Numbered from the stretch's first letter, positions 11,159-21,641 are shown. The stretch: 64,000 bases of DNA from Thoreauomyces humboldtii (GCA_027596035.1 JADGJA010000008.1:1-64000); one strand, 5' to 3'. The notes: a model not told the origin generated them from the sequence alone. Translations and numbers: made by a program.

Positions 11159-12160
11159 TCAGCCGGACAGGCCTTTTGCCCCGTCGTCCTCCTCATCGTC
11201 ATCGACAATCACTTCTCCTTGCGCGTCTGGGAGCATGCGGGCGATCCATTCGACCGTCGCTGCTTTGATGCTTACAGGCATGACATCGGTAGAATCTACA
11301 GCTATCCGACCGAGAAGATCTCCTATGCGACGATCTAGAGCATCTATCTCGTGGCGGGCATGCTGGGTTGCGATGGCATAGTCCTCCGCTTTCCTCCCCC
11401 GCGGAGTAAGAAGTGATTTTGCATGACTCAGCGCTCGCATCGCCAGCGTCGGAGCCGTGGGCTCGAGGACAGCCGCAAGCTCCATGTACACTGTAGGATC
11501 GTTTGGTCGTGCGATATCAAAGCGCCGAAGAGCGTCCATTGCATCTTCCAAACGACCTTCGATCCGCCGCAGGACCTGTGCACAAAGCAAGATCCAGCCT
11601 GGTTCCCTGGAGACGCCCGCTCCGCCTTGAGCGTCGAGCGCTGCGGCGGCGGCGTCCGGTTTGTCCAGTCTCATCTGGGCACGTGCGAGTATCTCCACGA
11701 CCTCGAACGACTTCAAAGGTGATGGACGCTGGTTGTTCGCGGCGAGGAACGCGGTGGCGAGAGTTATCGTCAACTGATAGTCCTTTAAGACGTATGCGTG
11801 CTCCATACTGCTAATCAGCGCGTTCGGTCCCGTTTTCTCAGCGAACATAGTGGGAATGTCCGAGGGTGACTTTGGATGAAAGCACTATTGACGATCAAAG
11901 AAGAAAGATACCGTAGATCGTAAGGAACAAGCTCAGTTCGGCGGCCAAGGCATCTACTTCAGTTCTGTCTCTGTTTCGCTTACGCCGTCCGTGGTGGCAC
12001 GCATGACGTGGGACCGGTCAATGAAATGCCGCACGACCTTTGCGGGCGCAGCGTCCTCTTCCGCAGCGAGCAAAGCCTCTATGAGATCCTCATTGTCGTC
12101 CAGTCCAGAAGCGGGAGCCTCGAACTGAAAGATGCCGTGCGACTCTGCGGCGGTCGTCAT
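11159..12160 (-). CDS. Hypothetical helical-repeat (TPR-like) protein
   Basis: Exons 12160-11984 and 11869-11159 join in phase 0 (donor GTAAGC) and give 295 residues. The alternative acceptor CAATAG upstream would add five residues. The N terminus is acidic (GLDDNEDLIEALLAAEED). The rest is a series of amphipathic helices with TPR-like spacing (VVEILARAQMRLDKPDAAAA, WILLCAQVLRRIEGRLEDAM, TVYMELAAVLEPTAPTLA). It ends in an acidic run (VDDDEEDD). I do not recognise a named family; a scaffold role is only suggested by the fold type. Both exons lie in the same frame, which supports the model. Confidence 0.6.
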
Positions 12161-12537
12161 TCCGCTCCTTGCTTTGTGGGAACTTGGAAGGTTTGGGTCT
12201 AAAAAAACACGCGACTGCTCAAAACCCGAAGGCTTTCTCCTTGTTTGCAAACGCCGCAGTTTCGTCGCATCTTTCCATCGCTGTTCTTGCTTGCATTTGC
12301 GCTCGTCCCCGCCTGCGTTCCTCTCAACCTGATATCTCACCCGCATGATCATCGTTATCGAAAGTCGCGAACGCAGGATGGCCCAGTCCAAGGACATGGA
12401 CCACATTCCCGATCGCAAGACTGCCAAAGACTGGCTGGTGATCCTGTTCCCCAGTTTTATCGACCGACCCCTGGACTTGGAGTTCTCGTCCAACGGGCGG
12501 GCTCTGCAACAGGGCGAGGACGTCCCAACAGAGCTCC

Positions 12538-13803
12538 ATGACCATTACGGTGAACCTCCCTAGCCACACATTCGGAGAGTTGGCCCCCAGCGAACCTGAG
12601 TTCAACCCTTCCTCTCAGCCGGCCTCGAATGTCAGCACCAAGCGGGCTTCGCCCGTGGAAAGTCCCGCTTCCAGAGGCAAAAAGCTGAAAGCGTCACTTG
12701 ATCTTGCCGCTGTTGCAACCGCCTTGGAAGCTTACGACTCACAAGCTGACGAAGTAGCCGCTCCGTCCCCAACCGCCCGCGACCACCAAAAAGACCGACA
12801 GACGTTTCAGAGAAGCCTGGCCCACCTCGCCATGGTACGCGACCAATGTTGCGTCGTGACACGCAATCCGCTGGAGGATCTTGACAACAACTTACCGTGG
12901 GTCACGCTCGGGAACTGCGTGAAGACGAAGACTGTGAAATGTCCGTTATTTCCGGTGATGGACCACAAGAATCTGTCATATGCAGAGTGGAGGTTGCGGT
13001 CGAGCATGATTACGTTCCGGATGTCGAACGACGGGCAGGAGTCCGGGCCGGCGCCAATTCTGTTTATGGTAGGAGTACGCAATGCGCAGGACACGCAATG
13101 CGCACATGTGCTGCCACCGTCAGTTGCCGAGAGATTCTTCAAGAGACCTGGCGCTCCGTATCCTGCATGTACTCCTACCATAAACAGAATTGGCGCCGGC
13201 CCGGACTCCTGCCCGTCGTTCGACATCCGGAACGTAATCATGCTCGACCGCAACCTCCACTCTGCATATGACAGATTCTTGTGGTCCATCACCGGAAATA
13301 TCGGACATTTTACAGTCTTCGTCTTCACGCAGTTTCCGAGCGTGACCCACGGTAAGTTGTTGTCGAGAACCCCAAATTTCGTCAGTCTAATTCATGCTGA
13401 CCCGAATCAAAAAGGTCAGCGAATCAGATTTCCCCCACTTCTGGAGGGAGCCCCAGAAAGTGGCAAAACTTTCTATGCGAGGCGCTTCCCGGACGTGCGG
13501 ACTTTCCGTCATCACTTTGAAGAAGCGGTTCGTCGGTGGTTCCGGGCAGCCGGAGAGCGCGAGGACGACACCGAGGGTGGCGGGGCGGAGGCGACGGGAC
13601 TGGTGGACGAGGAGACAGAAAATGCTTCTGTAACCACCGTTGCGTACGACAGTGGCGATGATTCCGACCGAAAAGGTGGAGAGGACTCAGGGGACACCAG
13701 ACAGATGACCATGCAAGACCTCATGGACTCCTGGAAACCACTACGCCGAACGGAAAGCAGCTTGACCATCGCGGATCTTTTGGGCCCAGAGATTGATGAA
13801 TGA
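12538..13803 (+). CDS. HNH-nuclease-domain protein interrupted by an internal inverted duplication
   Basis: An open frame of 421 residues runs from ATG 12538 to TGA 13801-13803. HNH_2-like elements are visible: DQCCVVTRNP, then CAHVLPPSVAERFF, then NVIMLDRNLHSAYDRF. This family is common in basidiomycetes and of unknown role. Between the first two elements lie about 65 residues encoded by the antisense copy of the later HNH segment (see repeats), which splits the domain. A 63-nt stopless intron is likely at 13352-13414 (donor GTAAGT). An overlapping frame at 12345-12563 may be the original 5' end, joined by an unseen splice or frame change. The tail is acidic. Activity is doubtful with the HNH core split. 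Confidence 0.6.
   Translation: MTITVNLPSHTFGELAPSEPEFNPSSQPASNVSTKRASPVESPASRGKKLKASLDLAAVATALEAYDSQADEVAAPSPTARDHQKDRQTFQRSLAHLAMVRDQCCVVTRNPLEDLDNNLPWVTLGNCVKTKTVKCPLFPVMDHKNLSYAEWRLRSSMITFRMSNDGQESGPAPILFMVGVRNAQDTQCAHVLPPSVAERFFKRPGAPYPACTPTINRIGAGPDSCPSFDIRNVIMLDRNLHSAYDRFLWSITGNIGHFTVFVFTQFPSVTHGKLLSRTPNFVSLIHADPNQKGQRIRFPPLLEGAPESGKTFYARRFPDVRTFRHHFEEAVRRWFRAAGEREDDTEGGGAEATGLVDEETENASVTTVAYDSGDDSDRKGGEDSGDTRQMTMQDLMDSWKPLRRTESSLTIADLLGPEIDE
12883..13078 (+). repeat. Inverted-repeat arm 1 (antisense copy) inside the HNH gene
   Basis: These 196 nt are the reverse complement of 13169-13364 with about two mismatches. The copy includes the antisense of an intron donor (AACTTAC), so it arose from DNA and not from spliced RNA. 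This arm appears to be the inserted one, because it separates HNH motifs that are normally close together. Confidence 0.9.
13169..13364 (-). repeat. Inverted-repeat arm 2 (native HNH segment)
   Basis: This partner of 12883-13078 lies across a 90-nt spacer that holds the AHVLP motif. It encodes the conserved NVIMLDRNLHSAYDRF block in the sense direction and crosses the predicted exon/intron border at 13351/13352. Confidence 0.9.
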
Positions 13804-14614
13804 ATTGGCCACAGGCAAGGCCGCAGTGGCCAGGTGCAGGCAAAGCAGTGTATGCAGGAATCTACATTGTAATCTTGCGATCTTAACCAGTGGACCGACA
13901 TGCACGACATGAAGGCCGATATAAACGGGCTTGCGCAGACCTCAACCATGGGCAGACGATAGAACTAGGCTGGTTGTCATCTGCACATTGACGAAGGGGA
14001 CGCCAGAGCCATTGGAATAGGCTGGTTCTTAGCTCACCACATTGGTATAGGGGACGCCAGACGGTGTCAAGGCATCATGAGTGAACAGCGCCATGCAAAC
14101 CTGCATGCCTCTCGGAAGCCAGGATGACCTGAAAGAGCGCAGAGGTTCACCCGCTGGCGGAGGTCCCAAACATTGAGATTCCATAACACGCCGGTGCGAG
14201 CTGCCCGTTGTTTAACCCTCACGACATCCATTTACAGCCATGGATTCAATGAATGATGCCACTCACTGTGCCTGCCCCAAGGGCACCGAGACGCTGGGTG
14301 CACAGAGACTGCGGAGCTGTTAAGAGGGATAATGTATCGGTAAAGGAGAAGTTACAGTGTGCCTCTTCCGTGGAAGAAGTAGAGGAAAGAGGGTTACATA
14401 GGGTAGGGTCGAGCTCTGGATGGGAGCGAGCTCTCGGAGCAGTCCTTCCAACAGGAGCAGACCACGGGTGTACGATTGGAGTACAGTCGCTCACGTCGCT
14501 CAACATCACACCATCCCACCACTCTCCCACCTGATAGAAGCTTTCACCCGATACCTTTACGCATCTCTGGAGCGCCTTGCAACCCCGGATTTGTTTGCCT
14601 CCTCCGACACCGCA
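13804..14614. other. Intergenic region between the HNH gene and SPP2
   Basis: No coding frame is supported. It contains the imperfect tandem repeat listed separately and the promoter of the G-patch gene. Confidence 0.4.
13964..14062 (+). repeat. Imperfect tandem repeat, two units of about 50 nt
   Basis: Each unit begins near TAGGCTGGTT and ends in AGGGGACGCCAGA. The second copy diverges in the middle. Only two units are visible. The function is unknown. Confidence 0.6.
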
Positions 14615-16309
14615 ATGCATCGCGCAACGTCCACTGCTGTGAGCAACGCCAGCACTCGGGAGCAGCCTTCCCGCCCTCGTTTCGAGCACGCGGACGATGA
14701 CACCGACGAAGAGGAAGACCGGGTCCGGCGAGCTCGCGGCGGAGACCAGTTGGTCGAGGAGATATCTGGAATGGACTTCGTAGGGTAAGTGCTGGAGATT
14801 TTGTGGAGTCCGTCAGGAAAGGCAAACTAACTGCAACGGGTTAGATCGCATACAGAGAAAGCCCGCCCAGCCATGGTCATTCCACTGATAAAGAAAAATA
14901 ACTGGAGGGGAGTGGAGGAGGCAGACGCGGGTGGTATTGGGGCCGAAAGTGTCGCCACGAAACCGGCTTACCTGCCAACGGAAGGACAGCCTGCGACCAA
15001 AAAACGGAGCGCGGACGGAGATTTGGATCCACTTCCTGCTGGCCCGAAGGCAGGGCTGCAGTATGGTCTGCAAATCATGAAAAAGCGGAAGATCGTTGTT
15101 GCGGACCTGACAACGTCCGGAACTGCAATTACAGCTACCACTACCACAACCGAGACGACCACAATCGAAACCGAAACGACTGTACCACCGCCGTTGGAGC
15201 CTATGAGCGTCGACGATGAGGCTCGCGCTGCAGTTATCAACGATGCTCTCGGCAATACAGCTTCCACCCGCACCGCCATAGCATCCCTTCCTTTGATCGC
15301 TCAGAATGCCGTCCCCGGCCTTGATGCTCTGGAAGACGTCGTCGAGAAGTATCGCCACGATGTGGCTCTTCGACCCGCAGAATCGACGCTAGACGATTAT
15401 GCGCGGGTTCCTATCGAGGAGTTCGGAATGGCCTTGCTAAGAGGAATGGGTTGGGAACAGGGGCGCGCAGTGGGAAAGAATCCCGACGGACTGACGGAGC
15501 CTATCACGCTGAAAAGCCGGCCTCAGCTGCTCGGTCTGGGCGCGACGCCTGCGCCTGTTCTGGAAGTCAAGCAGAAGAAGTACATACGACCAGGGGAGAA
15601 GCGCAAGAAGGATCCTCTGGCAGACGAGCTTGCGGTGCGGCCGCCAAGACGGGATGAGGAAGACGCGCCGCGCGACGCGAAGAGGGATGAGAGAGATGCA
15701 CCTCTTCGTTCCGGTGATCGCGTCACGGCCTCGGCAGGCAAGCACACGGGCAGTCACGGGATGATCGTCGAGATCAAGAAGAGAGACTCGGGCACTGTTG
15801 CTAAGGTCCGTCTAGATGGATCCGATCGAGATGACTTCGCACGGATATGGATCGACGAGCTCGTACGGTTTCGACCCAGCTCGAAACAGCACAGCAGGTC
15901 GACCGGTTCATCACCCCGCCGATCCTCATCATCATCCACGTCTTCCTGGCTCCGACCGCACGTCCGCGTCCGGATCGTCTCTCGTTCTCTGGGCTCCAAG
16001 CACCACAATCGAAAGGGTGTGATTCACGATGTGCAGTCCCCAACTGTCTGCACGGTGCGTTTGGATGGAGACCGATCGCTTCTCGACGACGTGGCAGCTC
16101 GGCATCTCGAGACGGTGGTACCGGCCGTGGATCGATCGGTCCTGGTCGTCCGCGTACCGAGAGGCATGGAGGGCGAGGGCATCAGGGCGGGAGACACGGG
16201 TCGCGTCAAGGAGAGGGATCCGGACAACGGCGTCGTTACGGTGCAGATGGACGAAGGGTTGCAGTACATCGAGTTTGGGTTTGACGATGTGGCCGAGTTT
16301 GTTGAATAG
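14615..16309 (+). CDS. SPP2: G-patch and KOW-motif splicing factor (GPKOW / Spp2)
   Basis: Exons 14615-14784 and 14845-16309 (CTAAC branch site visible) give 544 residues. The order is an acidic N terminus (HADDDTDEEEDRVRRARGG), a conserved block (KKNNWRG), a long Thr-rich linker, and the G-patch (VPIEEFGMALLRGMGWEQG). KOW-type segments follow (GDRVTASAGKHTGSHGMIVE; VRIVSRSLGSKHHNRKG; RAGDTGRVKERDPDNG). In human GPKOW and yeast Spp2 the G-patch activates the helicase DHX16/Prp2 during spliceosome activation. The several KOW motifs make it closer to GPKOW than to short yeast Spp2. A strong splicing-factor gene suits an intron-dense genome. Confidence 0.9.
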
Positions 16310-16817
16310 TTGGTTCTTCCAATGACATGTGCATGCTAGTCTCGTCGCCCAAGGGCCAGCTCGGTACACCAACGATTTGCAGCAGCTGCACAGAAACCTC
16401 GCAAAGTAGACCATGTCGTGATGCTTGCTAGCCGCGGGCGGCCAGCAGGGACGCCATTTGTCACCACATGTACCGAAACCGTGCTCCTCTTGCTTGTAGT
16501 TTCGCGGTAGCACCGCCCTGCGAAGATCGCAAAGCTGGCGAATTTTTGACAGATGGGCATGGAAAAAACGTGCGAAGACCCGACCCAGGAGGGTCCCCTG
16601 TCAACTTCGTCTCCGACACGTGGGGCTAATACGGGTAGGTGATCCGTCAGGTCCGACTTTGGCGAGGAAGCATGAGAAAGAAAAGGAGATAAGAAGAGAT
16701 CTTCCGACCCAGCATCGGCGACTGAGAACATTCCGCGCCGCTTGATGCAATACGTTTATATGTCCTATGGCCGCGGGGCGCGCCCTACTACTACGGGAGT
16801 GCAGCCGGCTATCGACA
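16310..16817. other. Intergenic region between SPP2 and the PhoD-like gene
   Basis: No supported coding frame; it should hold the SPP2 3' UTR and the promoter of the phosphatase. No clear regulatory motif was seen. Confidence 0.35.
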
Positions 16818-18116
16818 ATGCTTCCAGCTTTTATCATCTCATTCCTGCTGGCCAGCACCGCAGTGGCTCTCCCAAAGCTTGCATCTACTTCCAAAGGCGT
16901 GATACGGAATATTGCTTATGATTCTCCTCTGATCAATCACCCTGGCCTGGCCGTGGCCAAAAAAAATCGCCGGGCTTCCCTTGCCGCGCAGGAAGTAGGA
17001 AATGTTCAATTCCTACATGGTGTCGCATCCGGTGATCCTCTGTCCGACGCCGTCATGTAAGGAGCTCCATTCCGCAAATGTTTTGCAGCTTGCGCCAACT
17101 TTCCTTCTCTTTGTTTGATGATTCAGCATCTGGACCAAGGTAACCGGGTCCGACCCTGAGATCGACGTGACATACCAGCTCTCGACCAACAACGAGTTCA
17201 CCGACAACATCGCCAGCGGAACGGTCTCGACAACGGCCGATGTAGACTTTACTGTGAAGGTTGATGTCACCGGCGTCGAACCCGCCACCACGTAACTATG
17301 AACCGGCGCTTGTCAGAAACTGCCCTGAGCTTATTCGTGTTCGCCAGATATTTCTATCGATTCACTGCCGGTCCGCCGACCAACGTCACTTCCTCCATCA
17401 TCGGACGCACACACACCATTCCGACAGCTTCGGCCTCCCTGGCTAGTTACAAACTCGCCGTCTTCTCCTGTTCAAACATGCCGGCAGGCTTCTTCAACGC
17501 CTACGGTGGCGTAGTAAAGCTCGACGATGTTGACCTTGTACTTCATCTTGGCGATTACATCTACGAGTACGCAAACGGCGCATACGGCGACGGGACTGCC
17601 CTCGATCGCATCCCCGCTCCCAATGTACAGCTCAACTCGCTGAGTGACTACCAAACTCGTCATGCTCAGTACAAGCAAGACCAAGACCTTATGGCCGCCC
17701 ACCAGCAGTTCCCTTTCGTAACCATCTGGGACGATCATGAGTTCGAAGACGATTCCTGGACAGGTGGCTCGGAGGGAACGGACAAGACCAACCTTCCTCA
17801 AGACCCCACCTCCTGGAACGCCCGGAAGCTCGCAGCCATGACGGCGTACTTTCAGTACATGCCCATCCGTGCCGCTCTGATCGACGGAGTTGGAAAGATC
17901 TACCGTAACTTCCCCATCGGTGACCTCCTCGACTTGACTATGCTGGACACCAGGATGAGCGGTCGAGACCAGACGGACGTCCGAAACCCCTTCACCATCG
18001 CCGAAGCCAACCGCACCATCATGGGGTTCCCTCAGGAAGCATGGTTCAACAAGCAGCTCTCGACCTCGCAGGCTCGTGGCGCAAAGTGGCGCATCATTGC
18101 TGCTGTCGCTTCGTAG
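16818..18116 (+). CDS. PhoD-type alkaline phosphatase, C-terminally truncated
   Basis: Exons 16818-17056, 17127-17291 and 17348-18116 give 390 residues. A signal peptide is clear (MLPAFIISFLLASTAVALP), so the product would be secreted. The PhoD N domain (GVASGDPLSDAVIIWTKVTG) and the start of the catalytic domain are intact: KLAVFSCSNM, VDLVLHLGDYIYEY, FVTIWDDHEFEDDSWTGG, LDLTMLDTRMSGRDQ. The frame ends at AKWRIIAAVAS. Full-length relatives continue for well over 100 residues and include a late Gly-Asp-x-His metal site, absent here, and no continuation was found downstream. The product is probably inactive, so this is a recent pseudogene, or the 3' exons were replaced. Confidence 0.8.
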
Positions 18117-19059
18117 TGCGCTGTCGTTTGCGAGAAGTGTCCCAATGGCTTCGACGAGGAAAGGGGAAGGCAAAGACTTGAAGGGGTGGGGGGAGGCTGT
18201 GACGTCGCAAGACTGACACAGTGGCTTGCTCAGGACAGGACTGCGACGGCACGCAAGCAAGAGGCCGCTGTTACCATTGTGTGGGAACAAGGTAAAATGT
18301 CTCATTGTCTCGGGGTCTCTTTGTGGTCTCTGTTATCTCGTGGTCTCCCACGATCGTGCAGACATCCGGTCACCGGGATGAAAGGGCAGAGATGACAACG
18401 ATAACAGGATAACAGATTTCTTTGTTTCCGGATGCACAAAGATCTCCACCGAGGTGTCAAAAAAAGAACATGTCCATTCATTCTTGCTCGTGGATGAAAG
18501 GAACGGTTCAGACAAGGGATGAAGGGATGAAAGGGCAGTATCACATGATGCACGTATTCACGAGAACGTGTTCACGAGAACACAGCCACGAGAACCGATG
18601 AGACGAGGCTGAGTGATGCCCCCCATGCCTCACCGATTCACATAAAAGCAGCCTGCTCTCCTCCTCCCCTCTTGCTTTTCCCTTGCGATACCCCTCAGAC
18701 CAGCACCAGACCACCCAACATGTGCACGAGAAGCCGCATGCAACAACCGCCATATCTCCTCTAACCGTTTCAAAGCCTGTCACTCCTCGCTCCATCACAA
18801 CTACCACCCGGGCTCCTACAGGTACGCATGCATCTCATTGTACGTATCACAATGGATTACTTATAACCCTTGTCCTCGTATTCACCTGCAGCCAAGACCA
18901 AGGGTGGGAACTGGGATGTGGGTCGGGAGCCGACGGGTCGGGGAGGAGAGAACGGTCCAGCAAGGGGAGGAAAACCAACTTCCCAACACACCTCACCAGT
19001 ACGGAGATTTTCTCCAGGATTGTAAACTTTTCATTGTAAACGAAGGTTTCCACCGAGTA
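18117..19059. other. Intergenic region with short repeats and a promoter-like segment
   Basis: A GGGATGAAAGGGCAG word occurs near 18376 and again near 18525. A promoter-like layout follows (CACATAAAAGC near 18640, then a C/T-rich run), but the ATG at 18720 opens only a 14-codon frame. No convincing gene was found on the plus strand. Confidence 0.4.
18559..18595 (+). repeat. Three CACGAGAAC boxes at 14-nt spacing
   Basis: Copies lie at 18559, 18573 and 18587. The even spacing suggests a protein-binding array or a small tandem repeat. Confidence 0.6.
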
Positions 19060-20198
19060 TCACCTGTTCAGCACGATCCTATCGCGGGACGCTGTCGAGA
19101 CGGTTGTCGCTGCCACCTTCGTGATGGTACCGTCGTCATCGGTATCCTCGTCGGGGTTGTTGTCCTCTTCGGCGTCCTCCTCGTCCTCCTCGAGGAGATC
19201 GTCCGGTTCGGCGATCTCCTGCGGGTCCTCCTCCGTCTCGGTCGTGATGCGGTCGACGGAGGTTGAGCTCTTGTTCCGACGAGGTGCGGCGAAGAGCGAC
19301 TCCTTGGGAACCGAGACCACTTTCTGGTGGTCCCTGGTCGTCACTTTCTCCAGCCAGTCGTCGACGGTGGTAGTAGCGCCTCCCGGGACTGTCAGGTCGC
19401 CTCGCTCTCTGACGTCGACAACCGTCTTCGGCTTCTTCGTGCCATAGACGAGGTTGACTCGCTCCTTCATGTTCAGCGGGCTGCGCTGTCGCTTCGAACT
19501 GCCAGCTCCAGACCGCACAGAGGCCGTGCGCGAAGGGCCCGAACGTACCGACTCGCGATCGTCCTCCTTTCCAGTGCTCTTCGCCAGGGTGCTCTTTATA
19601 CGCGCTAGCTTCGCGCGGAGTTCGGCGACCCGTTCGATACGAGCCTGCCGAGCCAATCCTCTCTGCTTTAGCGTGCTCTATCTCGAGGAGGAGGAGTTCC
19701 TCCTCTTCCTCGAGTTCCTCGTCCGACTCATCCTCGTCGTCTTCCACATCCAGCTTCCCCTCTCGCATCTTCGAGGGAGGTTGGTCCGAACCGACATGAT
19801 GGTTGTCCGACGGGCCTAAGGGGGAAAGCGAGACTGTGTCAGCGCTGGTTCTTAGATGCCGTATGACGCTCGGCAATCCACTCCCCCTTCTCTGCGAGTA
19901 AGGTCCGTTGTGGATTGCGAGGTGTGACCCGCATCTGGTGCGGGTCTGGGGGAGCGCGCCCGCTTGCCCATTCTGGGTGTAGTGGGAGACGCTCCTCTCT
20001 TTCGCTACGTGAAGCTCGTCCACTTGCCCGTACGGGTGGAGTGGAGTTCTGTTCACCTCCGCCTGGACGTTGACCGGGTGCAATCGCACCCCGCAACTTG
20101 CGGAATCGCCCATGTTTGGGTTCGTAAAAAAGAGGGTGAAAACCCTGGTGCACTATACCTTGTTCGGCTGTTTTCTCGATGAGTTCCTCTACGATCAT
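19060..20198 (-). CDS. Acidic coiled-coil protein of unknown function, with an apparent +1 frame break
   Basis: Proposed exons are 20198-20159, 20062-19868 and 19815-19060. The third exon reads SKMREGKLDVEDDEDESDE then a Glu-rich helix ending EIEHAKAER. At about 19657 the frame must shift by one base to continue as LARQARIERVAELRAKLARI. Dropping a single A there restores one long coiled coil. The C-terminal part (NMKERVNLVYGTKKPKTVVD, then very acidic EEDEEDAEEDNNPDEDTDDD) is clearly protein-like up to the stop at 19060. No family was recognised; acidic and Ser/Arg tracts suggest a nuclear protein. The first two exons are less certain than the last 200 codons. Confidence 0.45.
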
Positions 20199-20521
20199 GT
20201 TTGTAGCGTTGTTCGTAAGGTAAGTATGTGTGTGCTCGAGTGAAAAAAGAGATAAAGGACATAGAGTAGAGCAGCGCAGCGCATACATCCTTTTCTTTAA
20301 CCCTTAGTAGAGTTACACTCGAGTGGAATATGATGTTAGCTTGCACAGCACCTTCCGACGAACGGAGTAGATTGCCAAATATTTGATGCCACAATGTACT
20401 GTAGCCAGACCTCCTTATCCCGTTTTCAAACAGCGGACGGGTCCGACGTGGACGCTTTGCAAATGTCGAAGCATATTGTTCAAGAAATGAGGTACCACAC
20501 CAGAAAATCTCCACAGCCTTT
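20199..20521. other. Intergenic region between the acidic coiled-coil gene and GST
   Basis: No coding frame or repeat stands out. Both neighbours are on the minus strand, so it holds the coiled-coil gene promoter and the GST terminator. Confidence 0.35.
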
Positions 20522-21244
20522 CTACTTTGCGGCGGCGGCAGCAGCAGTCTCCTTCCACGACTTGCGCTCGCTGATGCGCTGGTACCAAGCCGCCAGGTTC
20601 TTGCGGCTGGTGATCAGGTCACCGAGACCAGCCTGGAAGAGCTTGGAAGCGTAAGGCAGGTGGGACAGATCGGCCAGGGAGAACTCGCTTCCGGCGAGGT
20701 ACTGGTTGCCGGAACTAGCCAAGTGCTTCTCGTACACGTCGAAGGTGGCCGAGAGCTTCTCGATGTACACCTTGCACTTTTCCTCGTCAGCCGGTCCACC
20801 GCCGAACATGGGCTTGAAGACCTTCTCGTAGATCAGTGGGGCGGCGTGGGAATGGAAATCGGCTTCTTCCGCGGAGAGCCACTGCTCGACGACAGCACCC
20901 TCCTTCAGGTCGGCGGGAAGGAGGTCGGTGCCCTGACCTTGGAACTTCTTTGCGATGTACCGCGCGATGGCCCTCGATTCTGTGCGCGTGGAATATCAGG
21001 GACCGGGTCATTGGTTGGTCGCTCTTCCAAATGTGTAGAACGCACCGAAAAGCTCGAATCCGTCGTCCACAATGAAAGGAATCTGGCCGAAAGGCTGGTG
21101 AACGAGGTGAGGAGCGCTCTTGTGCTCCCCAGTGCTGAAATCGACATCGACGATCTCGAAGGGAACGTTCTTCTCGCGAAGGGTCGTGGCGACGCGCTGG
21201 GTGCACGTGGACATGGCGAGACCGTGAACCTTGATGGTGGACAT
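20522..21244 (-). CDS. Glutathione S-transferase
   Basis: Exons 21244-21046 and 20979-20522 give 218 residues. The thioredoxin-like N domain has STCTQRVATTLREKNVPFEI with a Ser/Cys-rich active-site start, the cis-proline block FGQIPFIVDDG, and the glutathione gamma-glutamyl binding ESRAIARYI. The all-helical C domain includes QYLAGSEFSLADLSHLPY, the usual N-capping box. It most resembles phi-like fungal GSTs. It would conjugate glutathione to electrophiles in the cytosol. The tail ends in an Ala-rich AAAAAAAK. The upstream region (21350-21385) carries three TGACAAA boxes, which fits oxidative-stress control. Confidence 0.93.
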
Positions 21245-21332
21245 TGTTGCAAGGTTGGATATGGGGAAGGATTACTGCTGGTGATGTTGTAAGTTCTTAT
21301 ATCGTGCAGATGGGGGACGATCGAGTGTCGAA

Positions 21333-21385
21333 CCCTAATGACACCCTAATGACAAAGCCCTAATGACAAAACACATCTTGACAAA
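21333..21385 (+). promoter_or_regulatory. TGACAAA box array upstream of GST (Yap1-like sites)
   Basis: TGACAAA occurs at 21350, 21364 and 21379, at 14-15 nt spacing, 106-141 bp upstream of the GST start. Three overlapping CCCTAATGACA copies start at 21333, 21344 and 21358. TGACAAA is one of the described yeast Yap1 response elements; use by this organism is inferred. Confidence 0.5.
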
Positions 21386-21641
21386 GCGACCATAGCCACA
21401 ACAGTGATTTGATATCTCATTTGACTGCCCCGAGTTCCTGAACTTGCAAGCAGCAGGCGAGGCTGACATATTTGTTGCATGAAGTGGGATGTCGCTGATA
21501 AGCCGTCAGGCGCAACATATGTCCAGATGGCCTGTACACAACTGCTTTATGATCGCTGATCTGCGATAAGCTCAGCTAATAACTATTAGAATATCGCCGG
21601 GACGAAGTGCTTTGTACGCCGGGACGGGCCATTGGCTAACG

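Noticed and set aside
12807..13328. A 173-codon minus-strand frame that looks like an HNH protein
   Set aside because: It exists only because the inverted duplication makes the antisense strand mirror the sense HNH segment.
19136..19655. Long minus-strand Arg/Gly-rich frame overlapping the acidic coiled-coil gene
   Set aside because: Its composition is that of a shadow frame (Arg, Gly, Pro); the alternative frame gives a regular coiled coil and ends cleanly at 19060.
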